Below, in pieces: positions 1 through 8,467 of a stretch of DNA of 64,000 nucleotides (position 1 is its first letter; the number at the start of each line of letters is the position of its first letter). The DNA is from Halorussus sp. MSC15.2. GTDB taxonomy: Archaea > Halobacteriota > Halobacteria > Halobacteriales > Haladaptataceae. A program made the position numbers and the translations under genes. Below the pieces are notes generated by a model. That model ran no database searches, was not told the DNA's origin, and worked only from the letters and a program-made list of their open reading frames with translations. The stretch spans positions 62,001 to 126,000 of the forward strand of contig NZ_VSLZ01000004.1 of assembly GCF_010747475.1 (NCBI RefSeq). Reading direction: 5' to 3'.

Positions 1-348
1 CGTCTCCACGGTGGCGATGTCTCCTGTTCCAGTCAGCATGACACCGCCTGTACAGGAACGACGCGTAAACCTATTTCCGATGGTCTCAGCGACTCGCGGT
101 TTCCACTTTCGTCGCATCGTCTCGATAGGAAAACCTTTCGCACCGCTGGCACCGCTTCGCCTGCTCGTCGTCGCGGGCGTCGGCAGCACCGGGAGTCGTA
201 ACGGAGCGGCCGGCAGTGAACGTCGCCGTCACGACAGTGGTGTTGTTCGAACGCTCACGTCCCGATGATATTTCATACAATAAATAACAAAAAATATGAC
301 TATAATAAGAAAGGTTCATAATAAGTCGATGTTCAATCCACTACTGCA
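1..348. other. 5' flank, no supported gene
   Basis: No convincing coding sequence is seen. Open frames here are short, rich in Arg and Ser, and antisense to one another. The last 85 bases become strongly AT-rich, unlike the rest of the window, and appear to be the promoter region of the secreted-protein gene that begins at 349. Confidence 0.5.
317..325 (+). promoter_or_regulatory. TATA-like box before the secreted-protein gene
   Basis: The string CATAATAAG lies 24-32 bases before the ATG at 349, the spacing expected of a leaderless haloarchaeal transcript. It sits in an AT-rich stretch (about 268-325) with further TATA-like strings, so the exact element is uncertain. Confidence 0.45.
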
Positions 349-1245
349 ATGTCGGAGAAGAACGAACTGACACGTCGGAAGGCCCTCTCGGCTTCCGCCG
401 GACTTAGCGGTGCGATAGTAGGAATTCCATCCGTCGTAGTAGGTCAGTCGAAGAGTAACGACGACTCTCACGCACAGACTCCGGCAAAGGTCACGGAGAT
501 AGTCGAAAACTCCGAACACTTCGTCGCGAAGCCAGAAGCGTACCATCGGGTCAAGGAGCAGTCGATATCTCCCGAGTCCCTTCCCCCGTCCGCCACTCCC
601 GACGACGTCGAAATCTACTTCGGGAAGTATAAAAACGCGAAACCGCCGTCGGGTAGGTTCGCCGAGTTGGGAAGTCCCCTTGAGGTCCAGCAGAACGACG
701 GTCCACTAGCCCTCGAAAGCGACTCCCAAAACCGTCTCGTAACGGACGGTGCCGTCGTCGAACCGCAGGTCAGCGACCTCTTCTACATGGAGAAGAACCT
801 CGGTACCCATACCATCAAGGAAGCTGGACACAGCATCGACGTCGGTGTCAAAGTCGGTGCTGGTCTCAAAATCGACCTGATAACTTCGGACCTCCAAGTG
901 GGCGCTACCCTCTCGTGCGACATCACGCTCACAGTCGGCGGAGCGAGCCTCACGGTGACCCCCGCGAGTTTCGGCGTTTCCGCAGGACCCAGTGAGAAAG
1001 ACGGTTACTGTATCGGTCCGGTGAAGTTCGATTGGGCGAACCTGCCCGGAGGAGAAGTCGAGTTGTGCGGTGCCCTACAAGTCCTGACGCATTCCAACGG
1101 CGAGATTAGCCTGAAGGTCTCGCTCAAGGGACTCGACGTCTGTGCAGACCCGTGTCCGGGAATCAACTGTCCCGTCTGTGCGTCGGTTCTGTCGGGGTCC
1201 GTCGGTCTCACGACTCCACGGTTCGACCCGGGCGCCTTCATGTAG
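349..1245 (+). CDS. Secreted protein of unknown function with Tat-like signal and C-terminal Cys cluster
   Basis: This 298-residue protein begins with a Tat-like export signal (TRRKALSASAGL, then a mildly hydrophobic stretch ending near VVVGQS), so it probably acts outside the membrane. The mature part is acidic and has no membrane segment. Residues about 170-255 look beta-rich, with alternating hydrophobic Val/Leu/Ile segments. Near the C-terminus, from residue 265, there are four cysteines in CADPCPGINCPVC, with more Cys upstream (SCDIT, YCIG, LCGAL), which suggests disulfides or metal binding. I do not recognise the family. It stands alone, with an AT-rich promoter and a T-tract after it. 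The ATG at 349 is chosen because it places the RR motif at the N-terminus. Confidence 0.75.
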   Translation: MSEKNELTRRKALSASAGLSGAIVGIPSVVVGQSKSNDDSHAQTPAKVTEIVENSEHFVAKPEAYHRVKEQSISPESLPPSATPDDVEIYFGKYKNAKPPSGRFAELGSPLEVQQNDGPLALESDSQNRLVTDGAVVEPQVSDLFYMEKNLGTHTIKEAGHSIDVGVKVGAGLKIDLITSDLQVGATLSCDITLTVGGASLTVTPASFGVSAGPSEKDGYCIGPVKFDWANLPGGEVELCGALQVLTHSNGEISLKVSLKGLDVCADPCPGINCPVCASVLSGSVGLTTPRFDPGAFM

Positions 1246-1299
1246 GGTTGTCGGGTTCGGTAACGGGTAACTCCCCGTATAAACGCTCCGTCCGAGACC

Positions 1300-1306
1300 T
1301 TTTTTT
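1300..1306 (+). terminator. Oligo-T transcription terminator
   Basis: A run of seven T follows a GC-rich stretch 55 bases after the stop of the secreted-protein gene. Oligo-T tracts are the usual archaeal termination signal, and no stem-loop is needed. Confidence 0.45.
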
Positions 1307-1373
1307 CGGCGCGTAATCGAACGAGTGTGCGTGTCCGTCCTTCGTCCGGTCGAGCGAATCGGAACTCCCCGAC

Positions 1374-2258
1374 TCAGCCGGAGCTTTGGAAAACGACGAA
1401 CAAGAACGACGAGAGGAGGATGCCGAACGTTACGACGTACGTGAGAGCCGCCCGTCCCGACAGTGTAACGGTCTCCGATGGGGTCGAAGGCGAGAACCAC
1501 GCGGCGTAGCTATCGGGGTCGGGGAGCCGTTCGGCACGAAAGCGCCCCCATTCGAGGAACAGCTTCAACGCGAGGAACGACCCGGCCCATAGCAAGTAAA
1601 CTCCCCAGTGCGGAAGGACACCGTTCAGGAGCGCGCCAACTAGTAGCGCGTAGAGGAAGAACGGCGGAACGAATGCGAGGTACACGAGGATGAACCGTAC
1701 CGGCGGTTCGAGGGTCATGTACGCCGACAGCTCTTCGTGTTTTCCCCGACGAACGTACCGACGGTAGAGAGTAACGACGTGTACGCCGAGTATGACCGCT
1801 CCGACTCCGAGCACGAGTGGTGAGGCGAACACCGAAAACATCGATAGGAACTCCACCGGATTCCCCGGACTGCCGATGTTGCTCTCCAGAGTGCCCGCCA
1901 TCCAGTCCGCACCGGCGGTGAACAGTATCACGAACACCACGAAAATCAGCGTCGGAAGGATGACCCGCAGGTTCCGAGTGTATATCGGGGGGAGGAACCG
2001 GCTGAGAGTCCGTGGCGTCTGACTCCAGTATCCGTTTGCAACTGTCCCGGGGAGCACCGTGTACTCCCGTTCTTCGACGCGGCTCTCGGGTTGTGCGAAC
2101 ATCGCGTAGCCGCTGTAGACGAGCATCAACGCCACTGCGTCGCACCAATAGAGTAGTCCGATGACGAGTAACTCCCAGTCGAACAGAAAGAACCCGACAA
2201 GCGGCAGGAGATTGGCGAGTCCCACCAGTCCGAAGTCGATAGCATCGTTTCTGTTCAT
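1374..2258 (-). CDS. Polytopic membrane protein, DUF6498-like
   Basis: A 294-residue integral membrane protein with about six to seven hydrophobic segments: LVGLANLLPLVGFFLF near the N-terminus, then LLVIGLLYWCDAVALML, VILPTLIFVVFVILF, LVLGVGAVILGVHVV, FILVYLAFVPPFFLYALL, a segment around WGVYLLWAGSFLALKLF, and a last helix at the C-terminus. The WDWEL...YWxD pattern in the first hairpin and the overall layout resemble the haloarchaeal DUF6498 family, whose function is unknown. The ATG at 2258 is preferred to an in-frame GTG at 2282. It is transcribed towards the secreted-protein gene and has no operon partner. Confidence 0.75.
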   Translation of the reverse strand: MNRNDAIDFGLVGLANLLPLVGFFLFDWELLVIGLLYWCDAVALMLVYSGYAMFAQPESRVEEREYTVLPGTVANGYWSQTPRTLSRFLPPIYTRNLRVILPTLIFVVFVILFTAGADWMAGTLESNIGSPGNPVEFLSMFSVFASPLVLGVGAVILGVHVVTLYRRYVRRGKHEELSAYMTLEPPVRFILVYLAFVPPFFLYALLVGALLNGVLPHWGVYLLWAGSFLALKLFLEWGRFRAERLPDPDSYAAWFSPSTPSETVTLSGRAALTYVVTFGILLSSFLFVVFQSSG

Positions 2259-2788
2259 CGCGTATCGCTTCGTAGTAATCACCCACTGCTAATAGCTCCG
2301 GTGGTCCGTCTTTCCCTGCGAGAAGACCCACCGGAGAGCGGCGGTTCGTCGGGGCTACCTTTCGAGAGGGGGCAACCGCTGTCCACTTGGACGTCTCCTC
2401 ACGTCGGTTTACGAATCACTCGATTGGGCTTCTCCATTGGAGTTCCCCGAAGCACGTGACCAGTTCCTCGGTGGGGGTGTCGTCGAGGTCACCGTTCCGA
2501 TGCCGACGACTCGTACCGACGACCGCACCGACCACTCGACGGGCGAATGTCAGCACGCGGACTGGAACGACACCGTCGTACCCGAGTTATCTCGTCCCTA
2601 ATCGGACCGATTTCGGTCCGTCTCTGTCCGTCGTCACCGACAGTAGCCACAACCTTCACTGACGAGAAACGCCCGTCTGGGACGCTATTGTCTCGGATTT
2701 GGCACTGCGTAACGCGCTGGCCCACTGTTGGGTTCCCAATCGAAAAGATGGCCCGAAGAGTATAGTGTTTCGGGGTTGCCTAGAATTC
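2259..2788. other. Intergenic region, about 530 bases, no supported gene
   Basis: This stretch separates the divergent DUF6498-like and arylsulfotransferase-like genes. On the plus strand a frame stays open from about 2317 to 2601, but it has no good start before 2500 and its translation matches nothing I recognise. It is treated as non-coding. The rest probably holds promoters for the two flanking genes. Confidence 0.4.
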
Positions 2789-4117
2789 ATGGTCCGACCG
2801 ACACTTCCGACTATCGGGCGGCCGTCGAGGACCACCGCGGTTCGCTCCGTGTTCGCGGTTCTGCTTCTGCTCTCCGTTCTCCTGCTCGCCGGGAACTACG
2901 TGACCACCGCGCTGGGAACGTCGGACCGAAACGCGGCGTCGCTGGCCGGTAACGGGGTGACCGTACTCACCGAACAGACCGGTCCGCTGGAGGTGTACGG
3001 ACCGAACGAGACCGAACTGAACGAGTACGAACGCTACGCGCGCTACTGGGACGTAGACGAGAGTCCGGTCGGGAGTCGAACCCTGCTCTACACCGCGACT
3101 AAGTGGGTCCCGAAGACCGAGTGCGACTGGAAGCGCTGCCGACGTAACGTCGTCGGGCGACTGAATCTCACGACCGGCGAACACACCGAACTGTTCTCGC
3201 GCATCTACTCGGACCGGGGGAGCAACGAGTGGCACGACGCCGACCGCGTCAACGGGACCCACGTGGCCGTGGCCGGAATCCGCAAGGACCGCGTGTTCTT
3301 CGCCGACGTCGAGAGCGACCGAATCACGTGGCAGTGGCACGCCTCCGAGCGGTATCCCCGCGACATCGGTAGAGGCCAGTACGACTGGACGCACCTCAAC
3401 GACGTCGAGGTGCTGGACGACGGCCGCGTCATGGCCAGCGTCCGGAACATGGACGAGGTGGTGTTCATCCGCCCGGGGCGCGGCGTCATCGACGACTGGA
3501 CGCTGGGTTCGAACGACAACTACGACGTGCTGTACGAACAGCACAACATGGACTACATCCCCCGCGACCGGGGTGGTCCGGCGGTTATCGTCTCCGACAG
3601 TCACAACAATCGCATCGTGGAGTTCCAGCGAGTGAACGACCAGTGGCGTCAGTCGTGGGTCTGGAAGGACGCCAAGATGCAGTGGACGCGCGACGGCGAC
3701 CGCATGCCCAACGGTCACACCCTCATCACGGACACGAACGGCGACCGGGTGTTCGAGGTGAACGAACGCGGGGAGGTCGTCTGGCTCGTCGAGACCACCA
3801 AGGCGTACGAGGCCGAGCGACTGGGAACCGGCGACGAGAGTCGGGGCGGGCAGAGCGCCGCGGCGCTCGGACTGCCGTCACACACTACCGCAGGCGGTCC
3901 GTCGGGGTCGAAGTACTCGCGGTTCACGCTCGAAGTCTGGCAGTTGTTCAGCGACAACGCGCCGCCCTACATACTCAACAGCATCCTGTTCGTCCTCCCG
4001 CCGTGGATAGACCCCGTCCAGTTCCTCCCGCTCGGTGTCGCCGGAACGACGCTCGTCAGTTGGTCCGGTATCGAGTTGTACTGGCGGGTGGACTGGCGGC
4101 GACTCCTCCCCGTCTAA
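2789..4117 (+). CDS. Arylsulfotransferase (ASST)-family propeller protein, membrane anchored
   Basis: A 442-residue protein with an N-terminal membrane helix (about residues 21-42, FAVLLLLSVLLLAGNYV) and a hydrophobic C-terminal tail (ILFVLPPWIDPVQFLPLGVAG). Between them are repeated propeller-like strands typical of the ASST family: NDVEVLDDGRVMASVRN, EQHNMDYI, DSHNNRIVEFQ, and MPNGHTLITDTNGDRVFEVN. In bacteria such proteins transfer sulfate between phenols. In archaea the activity is untested, and many members may be only propeller binding proteins. The ATG at 2789 is chosen because the longer upstream reading adds 30 residues of no recognisable type. Its stop overlaps the stop of the facing GH5-like gene by four bases. 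Confidence 0.8.
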   Translation: MVRPTLPTIGRPSRTTAVRSVFAVLLLLSVLLLAGNYVTTALGTSDRNAASLAGNGVTVLTEQTGPLEVYGPNETELNEYERYARYWDVDESPVGSRTLLYTATKWVPKTECDWKRCRRNVVGRLNLTTGEHTELFSRIYSDRGSNEWHDADRVNGTHVAVAGIRKDRVFFADVESDRITWQWHASERYPRDIGRGQYDWTHLNDVEVLDDGRVMASVRNMDEVVFIRPGRGVIDDWTLGSNDNYDVLYEQHNMDYIPRDRGGPAVIVSDSHNNRIVEFQRVNDQWRQSWVWKDAKMQWTRDGDRMPNGHTLITDTNGDRVFEVNERGEVVWLVETTKAYEAERLGTGDESRGGQSAAALGLPSHTTAGGPSGSKYSRFTLEVWQLFSDNAPPYILNSILFVLPPWIDPVQFLPLGVAGTTLVSWSGIELYWRVDWRRLLPV

Positions 4118-5328
4118 TCGCTGGCGTTCCGCTTCGGTTTCAGTTCCGAGGCCCACTCCGGCCATTCGCGGCGCTGTTCGAATCCGCTCACGTCCGCGTC
4201 GCCCGACATTGCCTTGATGGCCTTCGCGTCCGCGCGGTTCCAGACCGCCCCGTCCTCGTGGAACAGTCCGTTGATGATGCCGCGCTTGCGCATGTACCGG
4301 ACGTAGGCCGGTTTCACCATCAGCGACCAGAAGAAGTTGCCGACGCCGTACTGGTGAATCGTCGGCGCGATGGAGGCGTAGTCGGGTTGCCACTGCTCGA
4401 CCTTGCCGCTGCTACCCCATCCGTAGTCGGCGACGCGCTGCCACTCGGTCAGGTAGACCGGCATGTCGAGGTCCTCGCCGAGTTCGACTGCGTTCGGGAG
4501 CAGGTCGTGAAACACGTCGGTGCTGTTCGGGAAGTTGTAGTGGAACTGGAGGATATCGACGCCCCAATCGACGTACTCCGCGTTGTTGGAGAGGCTGGTC
4601 GAACCCACGGTCAGCGGGACCGACCCGCGGTTCTCCGCCATGGTCTCGAACATGGCGCTCGCGAACCGCTTCATGGTCGGGAGCCACCCCGGTTCGTTCA
4701 TCACTTCGACGGCGAACAGGCGGTCGTCGTCTCGCCACCGGTCCATGAACCACCGTACGTACTCCCGCGGGTCGTTCCACAGACTGCTGTACTGGACGAC
4801 CTCGCTCGACGGCGACTGGACCGGCGGCGCGGTCCGCGGGTCGGTATCGTGGAGGTTGCGTTCGGTCGGTTCCCTGCCGACGCTCTCGAACAGGCCGAAC
4901 AGTACTTCCATCCCTCGGTCGTCGGCCACCGTCAGGAAGTGGTCGATGGACCGCTCCAACTCGTCGGGGCTTTCGAGCCACTTTTCGTAACTCACCCACG
5001 TCCGGATGGCGTTGAGGTTCACGCGCTCGGCGTATCCGAGGTCGCGCTCGACGACCTGTTCGTCGTAGTCGTCCCACATCTGGAAGGTATTCCACGCCCG
5101 CGAGGGGACGTAGAGCGCACCCCGAACGTCGATGGGGTCGGCGGCAATCTGAGTCGTCGTCTCCGTCGCCGCGTCGGTAGACGAGGACCCGTGGCCGCTC
5201 TCCTCGTCGTGGGCGGAACTGTTCCGTCGCGGCCGACTCCCGGTCGGACCGGTGCACCCCGCTCCCCCGACGAGTCCGGCCGAGACGCTAGCTCCCAGAA
5301 ACCGCCGACGAGTGTACCGCTGGGTCAT
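4114..5328 (-). CDS. GH5-like glycoside hydrolase, Tat-exported lipoprotein
   Basis: A 404-residue protein. The N-terminus has a Tat motif (RRRFLG) and a lipobox ending at Cys25 (GGAGC), so it is exported folded and lipid-anchored. An acidic linker (about 30-60) follows, then a (beta/alpha)8-barrel catalytic domain. NEP at 211-213 gives the likely acid/base Glu212, and TEW at 294-296 gives the likely nucleophile Glu295, the pattern of GH5/clan A retaining beta-glycanases. The substrate cannot be told; mannan or beta-glucan are typical. The start is ATG 5328, supported by the signal peptide and a TATA-like box 26-32 bases upstream. It is convergent with the ASST-like gene, with a 4-base overlap of stop codons. 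Confidence 0.85.
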   Translation of the reverse strand: MTQRYTRRRFLGASVSAGLVGGAGCTGPTGSRPRRNSSAHDEESGHGSSSTDAATETTTQIAADPIDVRGALYVPSRAWNTFQMWDDYDEQVVERDLGYAERVNLNAIRTWVSYEKWLESPDELERSIDHFLTVADDRGMEVLFGLFESVGREPTERNLHDTDPRTAPPVQSPSSEVVQYSSLWNDPREYVRWFMDRWRDDDRLFAVEVMNEPGWLPTMKRFASAMFETMAENRGSVPLTVGSTSLSNNAEYVDWGVDILQFHYNFPNSTDVFHDLLPNAVELGEDLDMPVYLTEWQRVADYGWGSSGKVEQWQPDYASIAPTIHQYGVGNFFWSLMVKPAYVRYMRKRGIINGLFHEDGAVWNRADAKAIKAMSGDADVSGFEQRREWPEWASELKPKRNASD

Positions 5329-5353
5329 TGAAGCCCGCCACGACAGCATCTCG

Positions 5354-5360
5354 TGTAAAA
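5354..5360 (-). promoter_or_regulatory. TATA-like box of the GH5-like gene
   Basis: On the minus strand this reads TTTTACA, 26-32 bases before the ATG at 5328, at the expected distance for a leaderless transcript. It supports the choice of start. Confidence 0.5.
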
Positions 5361-5435
5361 GTGTACTTACGTTGCGCGATAGGTTGCGATTTCCGCGCTG
5401 GACAACGCCCAGTTTCCCGGGCGTCGGACGAACTC

Positions 5436-5759
5436 CTATCGCGTCCCTCGGAGCACGATTTCGGCGTCGCACTCCGGACAGGCACCCCGGTCGGCGTCGA
5501 ACTCGGTCTCGCAGAACGGGCAGAGGTGGTCGCCACTCCGGTCCCGTTCGGCTGACGCCGAGTCGTCGCTCGTCGTCTCCGACCGGTTCGGAGTAGCGTC
5601 GCACGACTCGCTGGTCGTCGAACGCGAGTCGTCCTCGCACTCCGGCCCGGCCGTCACCCCGGACTCGTCGTCTCGTCGCGTGCGTTCGTCGCCTCCTCGC
5701 AGTCCGCTGGTTATCTCTCTCAGGTCCATCTTGTTGAGTCGTCTGGGCCACGGTTCCAT
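5436..5759 (-). CDS. Small protein with C-terminal double-CxxC zinc ribbon
   Basis: A protein of 107 residues (97 if it starts at ATG 5729, MDLREITSGL). The middle is a disordered, acidic and Ser/Thr-rich linker. The last 30 residues form a zinc ribbon: CPFCETEF, then CPECDAEIVL. Such minimal ribbons are common in haloarchaea and usually bind nucleic acid or protein; no specific role can be given. It lies upstream of, and on the same strand as, the GH5-like gene, but a gap of about 107 bases and a separate promoter argue against an operon. Confidence 0.6.
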   Translation of the reverse strand: MEPWPRRLNKMDLREITSGLRGGDERTRRDDESGVTAGPECEDDSRSTTSESCDATPNRSETTSDDSASAERDRSGDHLCPFCETEFDADRGACPECDAEIVLRGTR

Positions 5760-5941
5760 TGTTATGGCGCGCCTTATCCGCCGTAGGAGGCTCCTAGGAC
5801 CGCACAGGTCGGACCTGTCCGACGGCGGTCGTCGGTCGCCGCGGATGAACCGCGCGAAAGAAGCGTTCGTTGGGCCGACGGTCGTCGCCGCTGGGCCGAC
5901 TGAATCGGGTCCTACCGCGTGCGTTCTCGTCGCGCACCGCG

Positions 5942-6250
5942 TCACGCGAGGCGGTCGAGCGCGCGGAGCGCGACGCGGGCCGCGAACAGCGCCAGCACGG
6001 GGACCGCAGAGGCCGCGGCGACCGTCGCCGCGGCGGCCGCGAGCAGGGCGAAGGGGTGGCCGGGCAGGGTCGCCAAGACGACGCCGAGCGCGAACGCGAC
6101 GGCCGCCGTCCCGACCGCGAAGGCCGCGGCGGCGACGGCGAAGACGGCCGTCATCTTGGCGTAGCGGTCCGCGACGTAGCGCGTTCGCGAGACCGCGTTC
6201 CGCAAGGTCGTTCTCGTTGGTCGTTCGGGCGTGTACTGCGTGTATCGCAT
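5942..6250 (-). CDS. Small membrane protein, unknown function
   Basis: A 102-residue protein. It has a basic N-terminus (MRYTQYTPERPTRTTLRN) followed by two Ala/Val-rich hydrophobic hairpin segments (about 34-57 and 62-90) and a short Arg-rich tail. The codon pattern is strongly GC3, like real genes here. The ATG at 6250 is chosen because upstream sequence in the same frame is Arg-rich and unlike protein. It probably shares a transcript with the gene at 6358-6663 just upstream on the same strand. I do not recognise a family. Confidence 0.55.
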   Translation of the reverse strand: MRYTQYTPERPTRTTLRNAVSRTRYVADRYAKMTAVFAVAAAAFAVGTAAVAFALGVVLATLPGHPFALLAAAAATVAAASAVPVLALFAARVALRALDRLA

Positions 6251-6357
6251 TGGTCTGGGTCTGGTCTTGTCGGTAGTCGAGCGATGCGTCGCCTCCGCAC
6301 GGCGTCGAGGTCGGTGGGTCGTCGCGGAGTCGCCGAGACCGACCCGGAGCGGCCCGG

Positions 6358-6663
6358 TCACGCCGACCGGTCGGTCTCGACGGCCGTGACGGTCCGGACG
6401 CCGAACTGGTCGGCGACGGTCTCGCGGACGGCCGCCCGCTCGTCCTCGACCGAGTCGTCGAGTCTGAGGTGCAGGCGGACCGAGGCGTCCACGCGGAGGT
6501 CGTTGAGCGTCGGGGTGACGCCCGAGATATCGACGACCTCCGTGTGGTCGACCGCGGCGCTCCGGCCGAGGACGGTGACGATGCCGTCCTGTAACGTACC
6601 GTCGTCGCCGCGCGGGACGTGGATTTCGAGGTCTGCGGTCGCGTCGATTGTCGGTGCGGTCAT
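6358..6663 (-). CDS. Small acidic alpha/beta protein, unknown function
   Basis: A soluble, acidic 101-residue protein (MTAPTIDATADLEIHVPRGD at the start). It alternates beta-like strands (VRLHLRLD, VRTVTAVETD) with one helix (VEDERAAVRETVADQFG), a pattern suggesting a small ferredoxin-like fold. It lacks Cys, a signal peptide and membrane helices. It lies 107 bases upstream of the small membrane protein on the same strand and is a likely partner in a two-gene transcript. The family is not recognised. Confidence 0.6.
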   Translation of the reverse strand: MTAPTIDATADLEIHVPRGDDGTLQDGIVTVLGRSAAVDHTEVVDISGVTPTLNDLRVDASVRLHLRLDDSVEDERAAVRETVADQFGVRTVTAVETDRSA

Positions 6664-7078
6664 GGTAGTGCGGATTGTGTGGTGGTGTGGTCGTCAGGTC
6701 GGGTTCGGTGCGATTCGGTTCGAAGTGGGCGTGTTTGTCGCGAGTGCGGTCGATGCGTTCCGGTCGGTCGGCGTGGCCCGGTGCGGACGCGGCGGTCTCG
6801 GTCGGTGTCTCCCTGCGAGCCTTCGCTCGCGGCCGCGAGACGCGGCGCTATCGGGAGCGCAGATGTGTCTCTTCGTTCGGAGACCGACTCGCGCGGACGA
6901 GTCGCGACTACCGGGTCGATGCGCCGGAGAAGGACGTGGCCGAACGGACCACGCTCCCGACGCACGCCGCTCGCTTCCGAGTTGTGAGTTCGAGAGGAAG
7001 CGAGCCGACCCGGCGTCGCAGTGCCGACGGAACGTCGGCGTCCGCGAACGCCCTACGCGGTCGGGGTGGTCCGTTCGA

Positions 7079-7097
7079 GGCAATACGTACTATTGCC
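7079..7097. repeat. Inverted repeat, 7-base arms
   Basis: The sequence GGCAATA-CGTAC-TATTGCC is a hairpin-capable inverted repeat in non-coding DNA, about 310 bases before the first gene of the respiratory island. It could be a protein binding site or a remnant; nothing further supports a role. Confidence 0.35.
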
Positions 7098-7317
7098 CAT
7101 GTGGTCCACCTGTCCGGCATCGCAGGGCATCACCGGAATCACTCCGGTCGGACCCGCGGACACCGAACCTCCGGACGCGATGCTGTCGGCTTCCGTGCCG
7201 AAAGCGCTCGCCCGGAGTGGTGGACAGTTCATGGGTGTATCACCTCGCGCGCCCAGTCGTTCTGGGCGGCTGAAGTGTTTCCTGCTATTATCGGTTATCT
7301 ATTAAAGCTGACTGAAC

Positions 7318-7329
7318 ACTGTTAACAGT
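7318..7329. promoter_or_regulatory. 12-bp palindrome, candidate operator
   Basis: ACTGTTAACAGT is a perfect palindrome located 78-89 bases before the ATG at 7408 and about 32 bases before a TATA-like string. The position just upstream of a promoter fits an activator or repressor site, but this is inferred from symmetry and place alone. Confidence 0.4.
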
Positions 7330-7360
7330 CACCAAACTAGCGACCGACGGACACCGGGTC

Positions 7361-7370
7361 AATCTTTATG
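7361..7370 (+). promoter_or_regulatory. TATA-like box of the first gene in the respiratory island
   Basis: AATCTTTATG lies 38-47 bases before the ATG at 7408, so transcription would begin about 12-20 bases before the start codon. A second AT-rich string, TTACTATCTAAC, lies nearer the gene. Confidence 0.4.
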
Positions 7371-7407
7371 CCTGTTACTATCTAACAACCGTACAGGGAC
7401 GACTCTC

Positions 7408-7842
7408 ATGGCCGAAACAGCCTACCTGGCGAGCGCCGCCGTGACTGGAATCGCCGTACTCGCGGTCTGGGCGTTCGTCACACGGATGGAGGACTGGCGG
7501 CACTACGACGCCGCGAACGCCGAGGGCGCGCACACGTCACGGTCGCCAGACGCGACCGACTCGGTCGGGACGTGGGCCGCGGCCTTCTTCGCGCTGGTTC
7601 TGGTCGCGGGCGGCGGGGCGGTCCTGCTCGTCAGCGACGTCGGGGTGGCGTCCGCGGTCGGCGACTGGGTCGCAGTGGGGTCGGTCTTGGGGGTGTCACT
7701 CCTCGGATTCCTGCTCTGGGGTACCTACAGCTCCGCCCGGTTCCGCGGTCTCCGGAGCGCGCAGGCGGCGCTTCTGAGCGCGTGGCTGTTTGGGTCGCTG
7801 TTCGTGGCGGCCGTCGCGGTCAAACTCGTCCTCGGTGGGTGA
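7408..7842 (+). CDS. Haloarchaeal oxidase-locus membrane protein
   Basis: A 144-residue protein with an N-terminal helix (about 8-24), then the motif TRMEDWRHY (25-33), a hydrophilic stretch, and three further helices (about 52-75, 88-108, 118-141). The same 'helix + TRxEDWxxY' module starts the second oxidase subunit I in this window (TRIEDWQSY), which ties this protein to respiration. It may be an accessory or assembly protein of a heme-copper oxidase; no catalytic motif is visible. It overlaps the next gene by four bases (GTGA), so the two are translationally coupled. Confidence 0.7.
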   Translation: MAETAYLASAAVTGIAVLAVWAFVTRMEDWRHYDAANAEGAHTSRSPDATDSVGTWAAAFFALVLVAGGGAVLLVSDVGVASAVGDWVAVGSVLGVSLLGFLLWGTYSSARFRGLRSAQAALLSAWLFGSLFVAAVAVKLVLGG

Positions 7843-8132
7843 CCGTGAGCGTCACAGACTCCGAGGTCCGGGTCCCCGACGACGAGACGCCCGCGCGGTG
7901 CCCCCACTGCCGCCGTCCGTTTCGCAGCGAGCGACTCCGCGCGCTCCACCTCGGCGACTTCCACGGCGAGGACTGCTCGACCGACCAGCGCGAGGCCTAC
8001 GAGGACGCGCTGGAGGCCGAGCGCGAGGACCTGTTCCTCTACCACCTCAAGGTCGTCGCGGCGCTGGTCGGGGTGTACGCGTTCTTCTTCCTGACGTATC
8101 TCGCGGTCTCGATGGCGCAGGCACCGGGATGA
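7839..8132 (+). CDS. C2H2 zinc-finger protein with C-terminal membrane helix
   Basis: A protein of about 97 residues; GTG 7839 overlaps the preceding stop as GTGA, and a second GTG at 7845 is possible. It has a classical finger, CPHCRRPFRSERLRALHLGDFH (residues about 20-41; two Cys then two His), an acidic helix, and a final membrane segment (VVAALVGVYAFFFLTYLAVSM). A finger tethered to the membrane is unusual. The gene is coupled to the preceding membrane protein and lies beside oxidase genes, so an assembly or copper/heme-related role is possible but inferred. Confidence 0.7.
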   Translation: MTVSVTDSEVRVPDDETPARCPHCRRPFRSERLRALHLGDFHGEDCSTDQREAYEDALEAEREDLFLYHLKVVAALVGVYAFFFLTYLAVSMAQAPG

Positions 8133-8171
8133 ACCGCTCCCGGTCGCTCGGCGTTCGACCGCGCGGCCCGA

Positions 8172-8342
8172 TTACTCGTACCTGACCGCGAACTCTTCGC
8201 CACACCGATTGCAGAACCCGTCACGGACCTTCCGACCGTCGTACTCCTCGTGGACGCGTCGGACCGAGCGTCGCGCCGGTATCGTCGCTCCCGTTTTCTC
8301 TTCGCAGTGCGGACAAGTCACCCGAACACCTTTCTCCGCCAT
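8172..8342 (-). CDS. 56-residue zinc-ribbon protein
   Basis: A short gene reading MAEKGVRVTCPHCEEKTG, then a basic segment, then GFCNRCGEEFAVRYE. The two CxxC knuckles (CPHC, CNRC) about 32 residues apart form a zinc ribbon. It has a proper stop (TAA) and strong GC3 usage. It is convergent with the zinc-finger membrane protein and upstream of subunit IV on the same strand. Its function is unknown; similar micro-ribbons occur at several places in this window. Confidence 0.65.
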   Translation of the reverse strand: MAEKGVRVTCPHCEEKTGATIPARRSVRRVHEEYDGRKVRDGFCNRCGEEFAVRYE

Positions 8343-8467
8343 ACGCTACGTGGTCTCGGCCGTCCTGAAAAGTTTTGAGGTATGGTAATTTCTGTTCCGC
8401 GCGGTCGCCAACTCGTCCCGCTGCGTCGGTCTCTCGACAGCGCGGCGGACAGACCGTCGCCGCCGTC

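Larger units (their letters stand above)
6664..7407. other. Long intergenic region, about 740 bases, no supported gene
   Basis: A plus-strand frame stays open across much of this interval (6675-7325), but its translation is an Arg/Ser/Gly-rich mix with no domain character, as expected of a chance GC-rich frame. Visible structure includes an inverted repeat at 7079-7097, a 12-bp palindrome at 7318-7329, and an AT-rich promoter zone from about 7290 onward leading into the respiratory island. Confidence 0.5.

Noticed and set aside
2317-2601. Open frame on the plus strand in the gap before the ASST-like gene
   Set aside because: No start codon until 2500, and the translation has no recognisable motif.
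3643-5331. Long plus-strand open frame (562 codons) opposite the GH5-like gene
   Set aside because: Its translation is Arg/Val/His-rich without domains and mirrors the GH5-like gene on the other strand, which has a Tat signal, lipobox and catalytic Glu pair.
6675-7325. 216-codon plus-strand frame before the respiratory island
   Set aside because: It is Arg/Ser-rich and unlike any family, and it covers the AT-rich promoter and the palindrome.
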